Positions 50,110 to 59,519 of a stretch of DNA of 64,000 bases are shown one piece after another. The stretch comes from Streptomyces scabiei 87.22 (GTDB taxonomy: Bacteria; Actinomycetota; Actinomycetes; Streptomycetales; Streptomycetaceae). The DNA lies in the NCBI RefSeq assembly GCF_000091305.1, contig NC_013929.1:7750001-7814000 (forward strand), given 5' to 3'. Positions within the stretch are counted from its first letter, which is position 1. Each line of letters starts with the position of its first letter. A model generated the notes under the pieces. It did no database searches and was not told the DNA's origin. It saw only the letters and a list, made by a program, of their open reading frames with translations. The translations under genes were made by a program, and so were the position numbers.

Positions 50110-50793
50110 ATGACCTCTGTGCCCATGCCGATCCCGTCCCGCACGCAGTTCGTGCTGGAGGGGATCAAGCACCGCATCCTCACCGGGCAGTTGACGCCCG
50201 GTCAGGCCCTGGTCGAGACCGAGCTGGCCGCGCAGTTCGGGGTGTCCAAGACACCCGTGCGCGAGGCCCTCAAGACGCTGGCCGGGACCGGGCTCGTCGT
50301 GATGAGCCAGTACAAGGGCGTCACGGTGCGCATGGTGGACGCGGACATGGCGCGCGAGGTCTATGACGTACGGCTGCTCCTGGAGCCGGAGGCCCTGCGG
50401 CGCTCGGTGCGCCGCGGCGCCCCGTGGGACGCGGCGAGCGACGCGCTGACCAGGGCCGACGCGGCCACGGACACCGCCGAGCGATCGCTGGCCAACCGGG
50501 AGTTCCACCGCGCCCTGTACGTGCCCTGCGGCAACCCGCTGCTCGGCCGGATGCTCGACGAGGTGCGCGACCAGGCCGCCCTGGTGTCGGCCGTGGCCTG
50601 GGCCGCCGACCCCTCCTGGGAACGGGAGGCCGCGGAGCACCGGGAGATCCTGCGTCTCGCCCTCGACGGAGACGCCGAGGGCGCGGCGGCCGCCCTGCAC
50701 GCCCACATCGCCTCGTTCGTCGAACGGGCCTTCCCCGGGGCGCGGGAGGACGAGCAGTCCCACCAGCCCCGGCGGCCCCAGCAGGCCCAGTAA
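50110..50793 (+). CDS. GntR-family (FCD) regulator of the pectin/sugar-acid cluster
   Basis: The 227-residue protein has a GntR winged helix at residues 12-75 (RTQFVLEGIKHRILTGQLTPGQALVETELAAQFGVSKTPVREALKTLAGTGLV). An FCD domain follows, with the metal/ligand pattern EVYDVRLLLEPEALR, NREFHRALYVPCGNPLL and EHREILRLALDGD. It heads a run of plus-strand sugar genes and is likely a repressor relieved by an acid-sugar intermediate. ATG 50110 has GAGAGG nearby. Confidence 0.9.
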   Translation: MTSVPMPIPSRTQFVLEGIKHRILTGQLTPGQALVETELAAQFGVSKTPVREALKTLAGTGLVVMSQYKGVTVRMVDADMAREVYDVRLLLEPEALRRSVRRGAPWDAASDALTRADAATDTAERSLANREFHRALYVPCGNPLLGRMLDEVRDQAALVSAVAWAADPSWEREAAEHREILRLALDGDAEGAAAALHAHIASFVERAFPGAREDEQSHQPRRPQQAQ

Positions 50794-50885
50794 GCCCCCG
50801 AGTCCACGAGGCACGGCGAACCCGCCCGGCACGGCGGACCCGCCGGCCTCCGCAGTCCTCCAGCTCCAGCAGAGGAAGGTCATCC

Positions 50886-51797
50886 ATGAGCAGCGTGTCG
50901 TTCGAGACCCAACGGGCGGCCCTGGCCGACGTGGTGGCGATCCCGGTGACTCCGTTCGCCGAGGACGGCACCGTCGACCAGGGTGCCCACCGGGCCCTGT
51001 TGCGCCGGCTGCTCGACGGAGGGATCACCACCCTCACCCCGAACGGAAACACCGGCGAGTTCTACGCCCTGACCCCCGAAGAGCGCCGCCTGGTCACCGA
51101 GCTGACGATGGACGAGACCGGCGACCGGGCCGTGATCCTGGTCGGCGTCGGGCACGACCTGCCCACCGCCGTCGCCTCCGCCCGGCACGCCCGCGAGCTC
51201 GGGGCGCAGATGGTCATGGTCCACCAGCCGGTGCACCCGTACGTGTCGCAGGACGGCTGGGTCGACTACCACCGGGCGATCGCGCGGGCCGTGCCCGAGC
51301 TGGGCGTCGTCCCCTACATCCGCAACGCGCAGCTCACCGGCGAACGGCTCGCCCGGCTCGCCGACACCTGCCCCAACGTGGTCGGGGTCAAGTACGCCGT
51401 ACCGGACGCCGCCCGGTTCGCGGCCTTCGCCCGCGACGCCGGCCTGGAACGCTTCGTCTGGGTGGCCGGGCTCGCCGAGCCGTACGCGCCCTCCTACTTC
51501 TCGGCCGGGGCCACCGGCTTCACGTCGGGCCTGGTGAACGTCGCCCCGGCCGTCTCGCTGAACATGATCGAGGCGCTGCGGTCCGGTGACTTTCCGGGTG
51601 CCATGAAGATCTGGGAGCAGATCCGCCGCTTCGAGGAACTGCGAGCCGCCGACGGCTCCGCCAACAACGTCACCGTCGTCAAGGAGGCCCTCGCCTCCCT
51701 CGGCCTGTGCCGCCGCGACGTCCGGGCCCCCAGCAGGCAGCTGCCCGAGGACGAACGCGCCGAGGTCGCCGCCATCGCCGCCGGGTGGTCGATATGA
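50886..51797 (+). CDS. DapA-superfamily aldolase/dehydratase
   Basis: This 303-residue Schiff-base barrel shows TLTPNGNTGEFYALTPEERRLV, MVMVHQPVHPYVSQDGWVDYH, VPYIRNAQLTGERL and the lysine in NVVGVKYAVPDAARFAAFA. The IRNAQ segment differs from classic DapA, so it is probably a 2-keto-3-deoxy sugar-acid aldolase or dehydratase. The stop overlaps an IlvD/Edd dehydratase gene, which supports a sugar-acid pathway of dehydration then cleavage. Exact substrate is unknown. Confidence 0.86.
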   Translation: MSSVSFETQRAALADVVAIPVTPFAEDGTVDQGAHRALLRRLLDGGITTLTPNGNTGEFYALTPEERRLVTELTMDETGDRAVILVGVGHDLPTAVASARHARELGAQMVMVHQPVHPYVSQDGWVDYHRAIARAVPELGVVPYIRNAQLTGERLARLADTCPNVVGVKYAVPDAARFAAFARDAGLERFVWVAGLAEPYAPSYFSAGATGFTSGLVNVAPAVSLNMIEALRSGDFPGAMKIWEQIRRFEELRAADGSANNVTVVKEALASLGLCRRDVRAPSRQLPEDERAEVAAIAAGWSI

Positions 51798-53533
51798 AGC
51801 ACGAGCAGCGCACGAAGAGGCCGGAGGAACTCCGGAGCCACCAGTGGTACGGCACGGACGGGCTGCGCTCCTTCAGCCACCGCGCCCGCACCCGTCAGCT
51901 CGGCTACCTCCCCGAGGAGCACCTCGGCAAGCCGGTCATCGCGATCCTCAACACCTGGTCCGACATCAATCCCTGTCATGTGCACCTCCGGGACCGTGCC
52001 CAGGCGGTCAAGCGGGGTGTGTGGCAGGCGGGCGGCTTCCCGCTGGAGTTCCCGGTCTCGACCCTCTCCGAGACCTTCCAGAAGCCGACCCCCATGCTCT
52101 ACCGCAACATGCTCGCGATGGAGACCGAGGAGCTGCTGCGCTCCTACCCGGTGGACGGGGCCGTCCTCATGGGCGGCTGCGACAAGTCGACCCCCGCGCT
52201 GCTCATGGGCGCGGCGAGCGTCGACCTCCCGGCCGTCTTCGTGCCCGCCGGGCCGATGCTGCCGGGCCACTGGCGAGGCGAGGTCCTCGGCTCCGGCACC
52301 GACATGTGGAAGTACTGGGACGACAAGCGCGCCGGGCTCATCGGCGACTGCGAGATGACCGAACTGGAGTCCGGCCTCGCACGCTCGCCGGGCCACTGCA
52401 TGACGATGGGCACGGCCTCCACGCTCACCGCCGCCGCCGAGGCGCTCGGCGTCACGGTGCCGGGCGCGTCCAGCATCCCGGCCGTCGACTCGGGCCACGA
52501 CCGCATGGCGGCCGCCGCCGGTCTCAGGATCGTCGAACTGGTCCACCGGGACCGGAAGCTGAGTGACATCCTCACCGCGGACGCCTTCGAGGACGCCGTC
52601 ACCACCGTCCTCGGACTCGGCGGCTCCACCAACGCCGTCATCCACCTCATCGCCATGGCCGGCCGCGCGGGCGTCAAGCTCACCCTCGACGACTTCGACC
52701 GTGTCGCCCGGACCGTGCCGGTGCTCGCCAACGTCCGGCCCGGCGGCCGGACGTACCTGATGGAAGACTTCCACTTCGCGGGCGGCCTGCCCGGCTTCCT
52801 GTCCCGGATCACCGACCTGCTGCACCTGGACCGGCCGACCGTCTCCCACGACACGCTGCGCGAACAGCTCGACGGCGCGCGCGTGCACGACGACGACGTG
52901 ATCCGCACCCGCGACAACCCGGTGGCCGACGAGGGAGGCGTCGCCGTGCTGCGCGGCAACCTCTGCCCGGACGGCGCGGTCATCAAGCACATCTCCGCCG
53001 AACCGCACCTGCTCGAGCACACCGGTCCCGCGGTCGTCTTCGACGACTACCGGACGATGCAGCGCACGATCAACGACCCGTCGCTCGGCATCACCGCCGA
53101 CAGCGTGCTGGTGCTGCGCAACTCCGGCCCCAAGGGCGGGCCGGGCATGCCCGAGTACGGGATGCTGCCCATCCCCGATCACCTGCTGAAGCAGGGTGTA
53201 CGGGACATGGTGCGGATCTCCGACGCCCGGATGAGCGGCACCAGTTACGGCGCCTGCGTCCTGCACGTGGCCCCGGAGTCGTACGTCGGCGGGCCCCTCG
53301 CCCTGGTCCGCACCGGCGACTCCATCACCCTCGACGTGCGGGCCCGGTCCCTTCGGCTGCATGTGGACGACGAGGAGCTGGAGCGCCGCCGGGCGGACTG
53401 GACCCCGCCGCCGGCCCGCTACGAACGCGGCTACGGCGCCCTCTACAACGACCAGATCACCCAGGCCGACACCGGCTGCGACTTCGAGTTCCTGGCCAGA
53501 CCGGGCAAGGTCCCGGACCCGTACGCCGGGTAA
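51794..53533 (+). CDS. IlvD/Edd-family sugar-acid dehydratase
   Basis: This 579-residue dehydratase has Fe-S cluster cysteines in MGGCDKSTPALLMGA, SPGHCMTMGTAST and the INPCH region near the start. It also has VLGLGGSTNAVIHLIAMA and RISDARMSGTSYGACVLHVAPES. It is closest in style to L-arabonate/D-xylonate dehydratases, not true dihydroxyacid dehydratase. ATG 51794 (MKHEQRTKRPEEL) overlaps the aldolase stop. It probably dehydrates an aldonic acid to a 2-keto-3-deoxy acid for the aldolase. Its cluster would come from the Suf system. Confidence 0.9.
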   Translation: MKHEQRTKRPEELRSHQWYGTDGLRSFSHRARTRQLGYLPEEHLGKPVIAILNTWSDINPCHVHLRDRAQAVKRGVWQAGGFPLEFPVSTLSETFQKPTPMLYRNMLAMETEELLRSYPVDGAVLMGGCDKSTPALLMGAASVDLPAVFVPAGPMLPGHWRGEVLGSGTDMWKYWDDKRAGLIGDCEMTELESGLARSPGHCMTMGTASTLTAAAEALGVTVPGASSIPAVDSGHDRMAAAAGLRIVELVHRDRKLSDILTADAFEDAVTTVLGLGGSTNAVIHLIAMAGRAGVKLTLDDFDRVARTVPVLANVRPGGRTYLMEDFHFAGGLPGFLSRITDLLHLDRPTVSHDTLREQLDGARVHDDDVIRTRDNPVADEGGVAVLRGNLCPDGAVIKHISAEPHLLEHTGPAVVFDDYRTMQRTINDPSLGITADSVLVLRNSGPKGGPGMPEYGMLPIPDHLLKQGVRDMVRISDARMSGTSYGACVLHVAPESYVGGPLALVRTGDSITLDVRARSLRLHVDDEELERRRADWTPPPARYERGYGALYNDQITQADTGCDFEFLARPGKVPDPYAG

Positions 53534-53664
53534 TCGACCCGACCTGGGGCCCGGGTATTCCAGGGGCGCGGGGAACCGCGCGACAAGCCCCCACGCACCC
53601 CCACCCGCCGACGCACCGCAAGCGGCACCCCGTACTGCGAGATCAGGCACACCTCTGCACAGCG

Positions 53665-53678
53665 AGAAAGCGCTTCCT
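53665..53678. promoter_or_regulatory. LacI-type operator-like site before permease genes
   Basis: AGAAAGCGCTTCCT is a near-palindrome around AAGCGCTT, the core of many LacI-family sugar operators. It lies 45 bases before the first permease gene. No LacI gene is in the window, so the regulator would be encoded elsewhere. Confidence 0.45.
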
Positions 53679-53722
53679 GCACGACAACGCACCACGACGT
53701 ACCCAGAAACGGAGCCCCAGTC

Positions 53723-54679
53723 ATGGCCCAAGCCGCAGCCGTGGCGAAACCCCCCGCCCCGCCCCGGCGGAGCCGTGCGCGGAGCCGTGCGCGCCGTGCC
53801 TCCGCGACCCCGCGCAGGCTTCCCTACCTGCTGATCGCCCCGGCCGCCCTGCTCATGCTGGGCTTCATCGCCTACCCGGTCATCAGCGTCTTCTACTACA
53901 GCCTGCAGCACTACAACCCCACGAAACCCTGGCGGAACGGCTTCGCCGGCTTCGACAACTTCGTCCACGCCTTCACCGAGGACCCCCTCTTCTGGGACAC
54001 CCTCGTCTTCAGCGCCAAGTGGGTGGTCGTCGAGGTCTCGCTGCAGCTGCTGTTCGGTCTGGCGCTCGCCCTCATCGTCAACCAGACCTTCGTCGGCCGG
54101 GCCGTCGGCCGGGCGATGGTCTTCTCGCCCTGGGCCGTCTCCGGCGTGCTCACTTCCGCGATCTGGGTGCTCCTCTACAACTCCCAGACGGGCATCACCC
54201 GTTACCTCGCGGACATGGGCATCGGCGAGTACGGCACCAGCTGGCTCTCCGACACTTCCACCGTCTTCTCGGCGGCGGTCGTCGCCGACCTGTGGCGCGG
54301 TGTCCCCTTCTTCGCGATCCTCATCCTCGCCGACCTCCAGTCCGTCTCGAAGGACCTGTACGAGGCCGCCGAAGTCGACGGGGCCGGCCGGGTCCGGCAG
54401 TTCCTGCACATCACGCTGCCGCACCTGAAGGACGCGATCATCCTCTCCACGCTGCTGCGCGCGGTGTGGGAGTTCAACAACGTCGACCTCCTCTACACCC
54501 TGACCGGCGGCGGACCGGCGGGAGTGACCACCACGCTCCCCCTCTACATCGCCAACACCTCGGTCGACGCCCACAACTTCGGCTACGCGTCCGCCCTGAC
54601 CACGGTCGCGTTCGTGATCCTCCTCTTCTGCTCGATGGTCTATCTGCGGCTCAGCAAGTTCGGAGGCGAGTCCAAGTGA
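53723..54679 (+). CDS. Sugar ABC transporter permease (MalF type)
   Basis: This 318-residue permease has an Arg-rich N-terminus (RRSRARSRARRASATPRR), six membrane helices, and the EAA loop SKDLYEAAEVDGAGRVRQFLHITLPHLKDAIILS near residue 210. It pairs with the downstream permease (GTGA overlap). The neighbours suggest uptake of pectin- or hemicellulose-derived oligosaccharides. The binding lipoprotein at 61621 is its likely partner; no ATPase is local. Confidence 0.93.
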   Translation: MAQAAAVAKPPAPPRRSRARSRARRASATPRRLPYLLIAPAALLMLGFIAYPVISVFYYSLQHYNPTKPWRNGFAGFDNFVHAFTEDPLFWDTLVFSAKWVVVEVSLQLLFGLALALIVNQTFVGRAVGRAMVFSPWAVSGVLTSAIWVLLYNSQTGITRYLADMGIGEYGTSWLSDTSTVFSAAVVADLWRGVPFFAILILADLQSVSKDLYEAAEVDGAGRVRQFLHITLPHLKDAIILSTLLRAVWEFNNVDLLYTLTGGGPAGVTTTLPLYIANTSVDAHNFGYASALTTVAFVILLFCSMVYLRLSKFGGESK

Positions 54680-55578
54680 TCACCAAGGACGTCGAGAAGG
54701 TCGCCCCCGTGCGGCCCGCGCCCGCGGCCGAGGAGCCCCCGCAGCGCCCGCACAAGACCCGCCGCGCCTGGGACGAGGTCCCGCGCTGGCAGATCTACCT
54801 GCCCCTGTCGATCTACCTCGTCTTCACCCTGGTCCCCTTCTACTGGATCCTGCTCTTCGCCCTGCGCAAGCCCGGCTCGACCTCGCTCGTGCCCTGGCCC
54901 GTCACCTTCGAGCACTTCGAGAAGGTGTGGAACGAGCGCAGCTTCGGCACCTACTTCCAGAACAGCGTGCTCGTCGGTGTCGTCACCCTGCTGATGACCA
55001 CGCTCGTCGCCCTCGCCGGCGGCTACGCCCTCGCCCGCTTCGACTTCAGGATCAAGCGCGGGTTCATGCTGGCGCTGCTCTGCTCCCAGTTCGTACCGGG
55101 CGCGCTGCTCCTGGTCCCGCTGTTCCAGATCTTCGCCGAGCTGCGGATGATCAACTCGCTCGGCAGTGTCATCCTCGCCGAGACGGTCTTCCAGCTGCCG
55201 CTGTCGATCATCCTGATCAGCAACTTCATCAAGAACGTGCCGTACACGCTGGAGGAAGCGGCCTGGGTGGACGGCTGCAACCGGTTCACCGCGTTCCGGG
55301 TGGTCGTGCTGCCGCTGCTGCGGCCCGGCCTGATCGCGGTCGGCTCCTTCGCCTTCGTGCACTCCTGGAACCACTTCCTGTTCGCCCTGATGTTCCTCAG
55401 CAACCAGGAGAAGCAGACGATCCCCGTCGGCCTCAACACCCTGCTCAGCGCGGACAGCGTCGACCTGGGCGCCCTGGCGGCCGGCGGCATCATCGCCGCC
55501 GTCCCGGTGGTCATCGTCTTCGCCTTCATCCAGAAGTGGCTGATCACGGGCTTCAGCGCGGGGGCGGTGAAGGGATGA
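54676..55578 (+). CDS. Sugar ABC transporter permease (MalG type)
   Basis: The 300-residue permease has six membrane helices after a 40-residue cytoplasmic leader. The EAA loop KNVPYTLEEAAWVDGCNRFTAFRVVVLPLLRPGLIA lies near residue 190. GTG 54676 overlaps the first permease stop, and its own stop overlaps a small open frame (55575). The long frame upstream is read-through of the neighbour gene in another frame. Confidence 0.93.
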   Translation: MITKDVEKVAPVRPAPAAEEPPQRPHKTRRAWDEVPRWQIYLPLSIYLVFTLVPFYWILLFALRKPGSTSLVPWPVTFEHFEKVWNERSFGTYFQNSVLVGVVTLLMTTLVALAGGYALARFDFRIKRGFMLALLCSQFVPGALLLVPLFQIFAELRMINSLGSVILAETVFQLPLSIILISNFIKNVPYTLEEAAWVDGCNRFTAFRVVVLPLLRPGLIAVGSFAFVHSWNHFLFALMFLSNQEKQTIPVGLNTLLSADSVDLGALAAGGIIAAVPVVIVFAFIQKWLITGFSAGAVKG

Positions 55579-55898
55579 CCGCACGCCGGAGAGCGGCGGC
55601 CGCCGACGGTGGTGCCACGGGGGGTTCCACCGCGGGCGACGCCCATGTCCTCACCGTCCGGACCCGGAGCGAGCCGGTCCGCGCCCTGGACGGCGGCGGC
55701 GCCCCGCACCGGACGGGCACCCGATTCCACGGCTGTCCGGTGGATCTCCTGGCCATCCACCACGCCTACCACTCCGGCGGCGAGCGTGATCTCACCGCCG
55801 ACGTCGGCTCGACGCCTACCCTGCACCAGAAGATCGACAGCGCCGGGAGGACCGACCGAGAGGTGGCCCGCGGCGCGGGCGCAGGGAGGATCAGATGA
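55575..55898 (+). CDS. Possible small protein coupled between permease and oxidoreductase genes
   Basis: This 107-residue frame starts at ATG 55575, overlapping the permease stop, and ends at a TGA overlapping the next start at 55895. Both junctions are ATGA, which is unlikely by chance and suggests a real gene. The product is basic and Gly/Ala-rich with a His-rich patch (PVDLLAIHHAYHSGG). I know no family. Without it there would be a 316-base gap inside an otherwise tight operon. A degraded gene is the alternative. Confidence 0.5.
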   Translation: MTARRRAAAADGGATGGSTAGDAHVLTVRTRSEPVRALDGGGAPHRTGTRFHGCPVDLLAIHHAYHSGGERDLTADVGSTPTLHQKIDSAGRTDREVARGAGAGRIR

Positions 55899-57070
55899 AC
55901 ACCACGACGTACGAGAGCCCGCTTCCGCTCGTCCTCGCGGGAGCGCGCGGCCACGGCCGCTGGCACCTGGAGAACATCCGCCGCCTCGCGGACAAGGGGA
56001 TCGTCCGGCTCGCCGGGATCTGCGAGCTGACCCCGCTGCGCGCGGACGAGATCCCGGACGGCCTCGGCACGCCCGAGCAGTCCGCCGACTTCGGGGCGCT
56101 CCTCGACTCCACCGGCGCCGCGATCGCGGTGATCTGCACCCCGATCCCGACCCACACCGACCTGGCGCTGACGGCGGCCCGGCGGGGCGTGCACGTCCTG
56201 CTGGAGAAGCCGCCCGCCCCGTCGTACGCCGAGTTCCGCCGGATGGCGGACGGCGTCGCGGACGCCGGCACGGTCTGCCAGATCGGCTTCCAGTCACTGG
56301 GATCGCACGCCCTGCCCGCGATCCGGCGGATGGTCGCCGACGGGCTGATCGGCGAGGTCGTCGGCATCGGCGGAGCGGGCGCCTGGGCGCGCGCCGAGGC
56401 GTACTACCGCCGTGCGCCCTGGGCAGGGAAGCGGCGCATGAACGGCGTGGACGTGATCGACGGGGCGCTCACCAACCCCCTCGCGCACGCCGTCGCCACC
56501 GGGCTCGCGCTCGCCGGTGCCGACCGCGCCGAGGACGTCGCCGCCATCGAGACCGAACTGCTGCGCGCCAACGACATCGAGTCCGACGACACCTCGTGCG
56601 TCCGGGTCACCACCGCCGACGGCGGCCGGATCACCGTCGCCGCCACGCTGTGCGCCGAGGACCCGGACGAGCCGTACAACGTCGTCCACGGCACCAGCGG
56701 CCGGATCACCTTCTGGTACAAGCAGGACCGCGTCCTGGTCCAGCGGGCCGGGCACGGCCCGGAGGAGACCGAGTACGGCCGCACCGACCTGCTGGAGAAC
56801 CTCGTCGACCACCTCGTCGACGGCACCGAGCTGCTGGCACCGCCGGAGGTGACCGGCGCGTTCATGAGGGTCGTCGAGGCGATCCGGGTCGCCCCGGACC
56901 CGGTCGCGCTGCCTGCCGACGCCTGGCACCGGCTGCCCGACGAGGAGCGCCGGGTCGTCGACGGCATCGACGGCCTGGTCGCGGCCGCCGCCGACGACCT
57001 CGCCCTCTACTCCGAACTCGGCGCCCCCTGGGCGCTTCCCGCACCACCGGCGAAAGAGGTGAGCACATGA
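55895..57070 (+). CDS. Gfo/Idh/MocA-family oxidoreductase
   Basis: This 391-residue NAD(P)-dependent sugar oxidoreductase has the Rossmann start LPLVLAGARGHGRWHLENIRRL. Further marks are VICTPIPTHTDLALTAARRGVHVLLEKPPAPS with the conserved EKP near residue 105, and the NGVDVIDGALTNPLAHAV segment. Its stop overlaps the PmoA-like gene. Such pairs are common in glycan-degrading operons and likely convert an unusual sugar inside the cell. Confidence 0.92.
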   Translation: MNTTTYESPLPLVLAGARGHGRWHLENIRRLADKGIVRLAGICELTPLRADEIPDGLGTPEQSADFGALLDSTGAAIAVICTPIPTHTDLALTAARRGVHVLLEKPPAPSYAEFRRMADGVADAGTVCQIGFQSLGSHALPAIRRMVADGLIGEVVGIGGAGAWARAEAYYRRAPWAGKRRMNGVDVIDGALTNPLAHAVATGLALAGADRAEDVAAIETELLRANDIESDDTSCVRVTTADGGRITVAATLCAEDPDEPYNVVHGTSGRITFWYKQDRVLVQRAGHGPEETEYGRTDLLENLVDHLVDGTELLAPPEVTGAFMRVVEAIRVAPDPVALPADAWHRLPDEERRVVDGIDGLVAAAADDLALYSELGAPWALPAPPAKEVST

Positions 57071-57912
57071 TGACCGACGGGTCCCTCGTCCTGCGGGTGG
57101 CGGGCCGTCCGGTGGGCCGCTACCTCACCCGGCCCGAACTGCCGGAGCGGCACTCGCCCCGCCCCTATCTGCACCCCGTCACCACCCTGTCCGGTACGGC
57201 GGTCACCGAGCTGAGCCCCGCCGACCACCTCCACCACCTCGGCGTCGGTGTCGCCGTTCCCGACGTCGAGGGGCACAACTTCTGGGGCGGACGCACCTAC
57301 GTCCGCGATCAGGGCCCGACCGAACTCGCCAACCACGGCTCCCAGCGCCACACCTCCTTCCAGCTGCGGGACCCCGACGGCTTCGTCGAGGAACTGCGCT
57401 GGGTGGCCTCCTCCCGGGAGCTGCTGCGCGAGCGCCGTACGGTCGCGGCCACCGAACTCACCGCGTCCGCCTGGGCGCTGGACTTCACCTTCTCCCTCAC
57501 CAACATCACCGAAGCCCCGGTGTCCATCGGCAGCCCCGCCACCAACGGCCGCCCCGGCGCCGCGTACGGCGGCTTCTTCTGGCGGGCCCGCAAGGAGGCC
57601 GCCGCGCCCCGCGTCTTCACCGCCGACGCGGAGGGCGAGCCGGCGGTCCACGGGCGCCGCGCCGACTGGGTGGCCCTGTCCGGCGGCAATTGGACGCTCG
57701 TCTTCACGGGGGCCACCGGGACCACGCGCCGCGACCCGTGGTTCGTCCGCGCCGAGGAGTACCCGGGAGTCGGGTCCTCCCTCGCCCACAGCGAGCGGCT
57801 GCCGATCGGGCCGGGCGAGACCGCCGTACGCCGGATCGTCACCGTCGTCGCCGACGGCACCCTCGACCGGGACGAGGCCGCGGCCCTGGCACGCAAGGCG
57901 GTGAACGCGTGA
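57067..57912 (+). CDS. PmoA-like (DUF6807) protein
   Basis: This 281-residue protein has the PmoA/DUF6807 beta-sandwich pattern: RPYLHPVTTLSGTAVTE, DHLHHLGVGVAVPDVEGHNFWGG and NGRPGAAYGGFFWRA. The histidines in HLHHLGV may bind metal or sugar. The family often accompanies Gfo/Idh/MocA enzymes in sugar clusters, as here, but its activity is not established. It is coupled on both sides by short overlaps. Confidence 0.85.
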   Translation: MMTDGSLVLRVAGRPVGRYLTRPELPERHSPRPYLHPVTTLSGTAVTELSPADHLHHLGVGVAVPDVEGHNFWGGRTYVRDQGPTELANHGSQRHTSFQLRDPDGFVEELRWVASSRELLRERRTVAATELTASAWALDFTFSLTNITEAPVSIGSPATNGRPGAAYGGFFWRARKEAAAPRVFTADAEGEPAVHGRRADWVALSGGNWTLVFTGATGTTRRDPWFVRAEEYPGVGSSLAHSERLPIGPGETAVRRIVTVVADGTLDRDEAAALARKAVNA

Positions 57913-59519
57913 GCGACACGGCCACCGCGACCGCCGCCGGCGCCGTCACCGCGGCCGCCTTCTCCGCCGACCGGGGAGACGGCACCTACCGCAACCCCGT
58001 CCTCGACGCCGACTGGTCCGACCCCGACGTCCTGTGCGTGGGCGACGACTTCTATCTGACCGCCTCCAGCTTCGGCCGGGCTCCGGGTCTTCCCCTGCTC
58101 CACTCCCGGGACCTCGTCAACTGGACGCTCGTCGGCCACGCGCTCGAACTCCTGGAGCCGGCCTCCGAGTTCCGGGCCCCGCGCCACGACTGCGGGGTGT
58201 GGGCACCCTCGCTGCGGCACTTCGACGACCGTTTCTGGATCTTCTGGGGCGACCCGGACCAGGGCGTCTTCCAGGTCAACGCCCCCGGGATCAGAGGCCC
58301 TTGGACCCGGCCGCACCTGGTCAAGGAGGGCAAGGGGCTGATCGACCCCTGCCCGCTGTGGGACGAGGAGACCGGCGAGGCGTACCTCGTGCACGCCTGG
58401 GCCAAGTCACGCTCGGGGATCAAGAACCGGCTCACCGGGCACCGTATGCGGCCCGACGGGACCGGGCTGCTCGACGAGGGCAGGGTCGTCGTCGACGCGG
58501 ACCGACTGCCGGGCTGGTTCACCCTGGAGGGCCCCAAGCTCTACCGCCACGACGGCTGGTACTGGATCTTCGCCCCCGCCGGGGGCGTGGAGACCGGCTG
58601 GCAGGGCGTCTTCCGCTCCCGCGGGTTCTTCGGCCCGTACGAGGAACACATCGCCCTGGAGCAGAAGGACACCGAGGTCAACGGGCCGCATCAGGGCGGC
58701 TGGGTGCGCACGGCGGCCGGCGAGGACTGGTTCCTGCACTTCCAGCAGCGGGGCGCGTACGGCAGGGTCGTCCACCTCCAGCCGATGCGCTGGGACCGCG
58801 CGGACGGCTGGCCGGTGATCGGCGACGACGGAGCCCCGGTCGCCGTCCACCGCAAGCCGGCGCTGCCCGCGCAGCCGGCGGCCGCGCCCGCGACCGACGA
58901 CGACTTCCCCGGCGGCCGTTTCGGACGCCAGTGGCAGTGGACCGCGAACCCCCAGGACGGCTGGGCCACCCAGCACTCCGGGGACGGGCTGCGGCTCACG
59001 TGCGTGCGCTCCGTGCACGCGCACGACCTGCGGAAACTGGCGAATGTGCTCACACAGCGGCTGCCGGGGATCCCGGCCTCCATCGAGGTCGGACTGCGAC
59101 TCGACAGCGAGGAACCCGGGGCGCGCGCCGGACTCGCCGTGCTCGGGGACGCGTTCCGCTGGATCGGACTCCAGCGGGAGTCCGACGGGAGCGTGCGTCT
59201 GGTCCACCGCTTCGCCGAGACCGTCGCCGTGGGGGAGCGGGACGCCGGCCCTCCGCGTCCGGCACCCGAAGGGCGCGCCCGGCTGCGGATCGAGACCGCC
59301 GCCGGGGCACGCTGCCGGTTCTCCTACGACGTGGGGGAGGGGTGGGAGTCCTCGGGACAGGTCTTCGCCGCCGCCCCCTGGCGCTGGGTCGGCGCCCTGC
59401 TCGGCCTCTTCGCGGTCGCGCCCACCGGCGGGGGACACGCCGGAGCGGCCACGTTCACCCGGTTCCGGATCACCGCCGCACGCGCCACCACCGCCGCCGC
59501 ACGCGCCACCACCGCCTGA
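57909..59519 (+). CDS. Glycoside hydrolase family 43 protein (beta-xylosidase/arabinofuranosidase-like)
   Basis: The 536-residue protein has an N-terminal five-blade GH43 domain with catalytic residues visible: base Asp in NPVLDADWSDPDV, Asp in GKGLIDPCPLWDEETG, and acid Glu in WFTLEGPKLYRHDGWYW. A C-terminal GH43-type beta-sandwich starts near residue 330 (DDDFPGGRFGRQWQWTANPQD). There is no signal peptide, so it acts on imported oligosaccharides, probably removing arabinose or xylose. GTG 57909 overlaps the previous stop. The tail is a short ARATTA repeat. Confidence 0.9.
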   Translation: MSDTATATAAGAVTAAAFSADRGDGTYRNPVLDADWSDPDVLCVGDDFYLTASSFGRAPGLPLLHSRDLVNWTLVGHALELLEPASEFRAPRHDCGVWAPSLRHFDDRFWIFWGDPDQGVFQVNAPGIRGPWTRPHLVKEGKGLIDPCPLWDEETGEAYLVHAWAKSRSGIKNRLTGHRMRPDGTGLLDEGRVVVDADRLPGWFTLEGPKLYRHDGWYWIFAPAGGVETGWQGVFRSRGFFGPYEEHIALEQKDTEVNGPHQGGWVRTAAGEDWFLHFQQRGAYGRVVHLQPMRWDRADGWPVIGDDGAPVAVHRKPALPAQPAAAPATDDDFPGGRFGRQWQWTANPQDGWATQHSGDGLRLTCVRSVHAHDLRKLANVLTQRLPGIPASIEVGLRLDSEEPGARAGLAVLGDAFRWIGLQRESDGSVRLVHRFAETVAVGERDAGPPRPAPEGRARLRIETAAGARCRFSYDVGEGWESSGQVFAAAPWRWVGALLGLFAVAPTGGGHAGAATFTRFRITAARATTAAARATTA

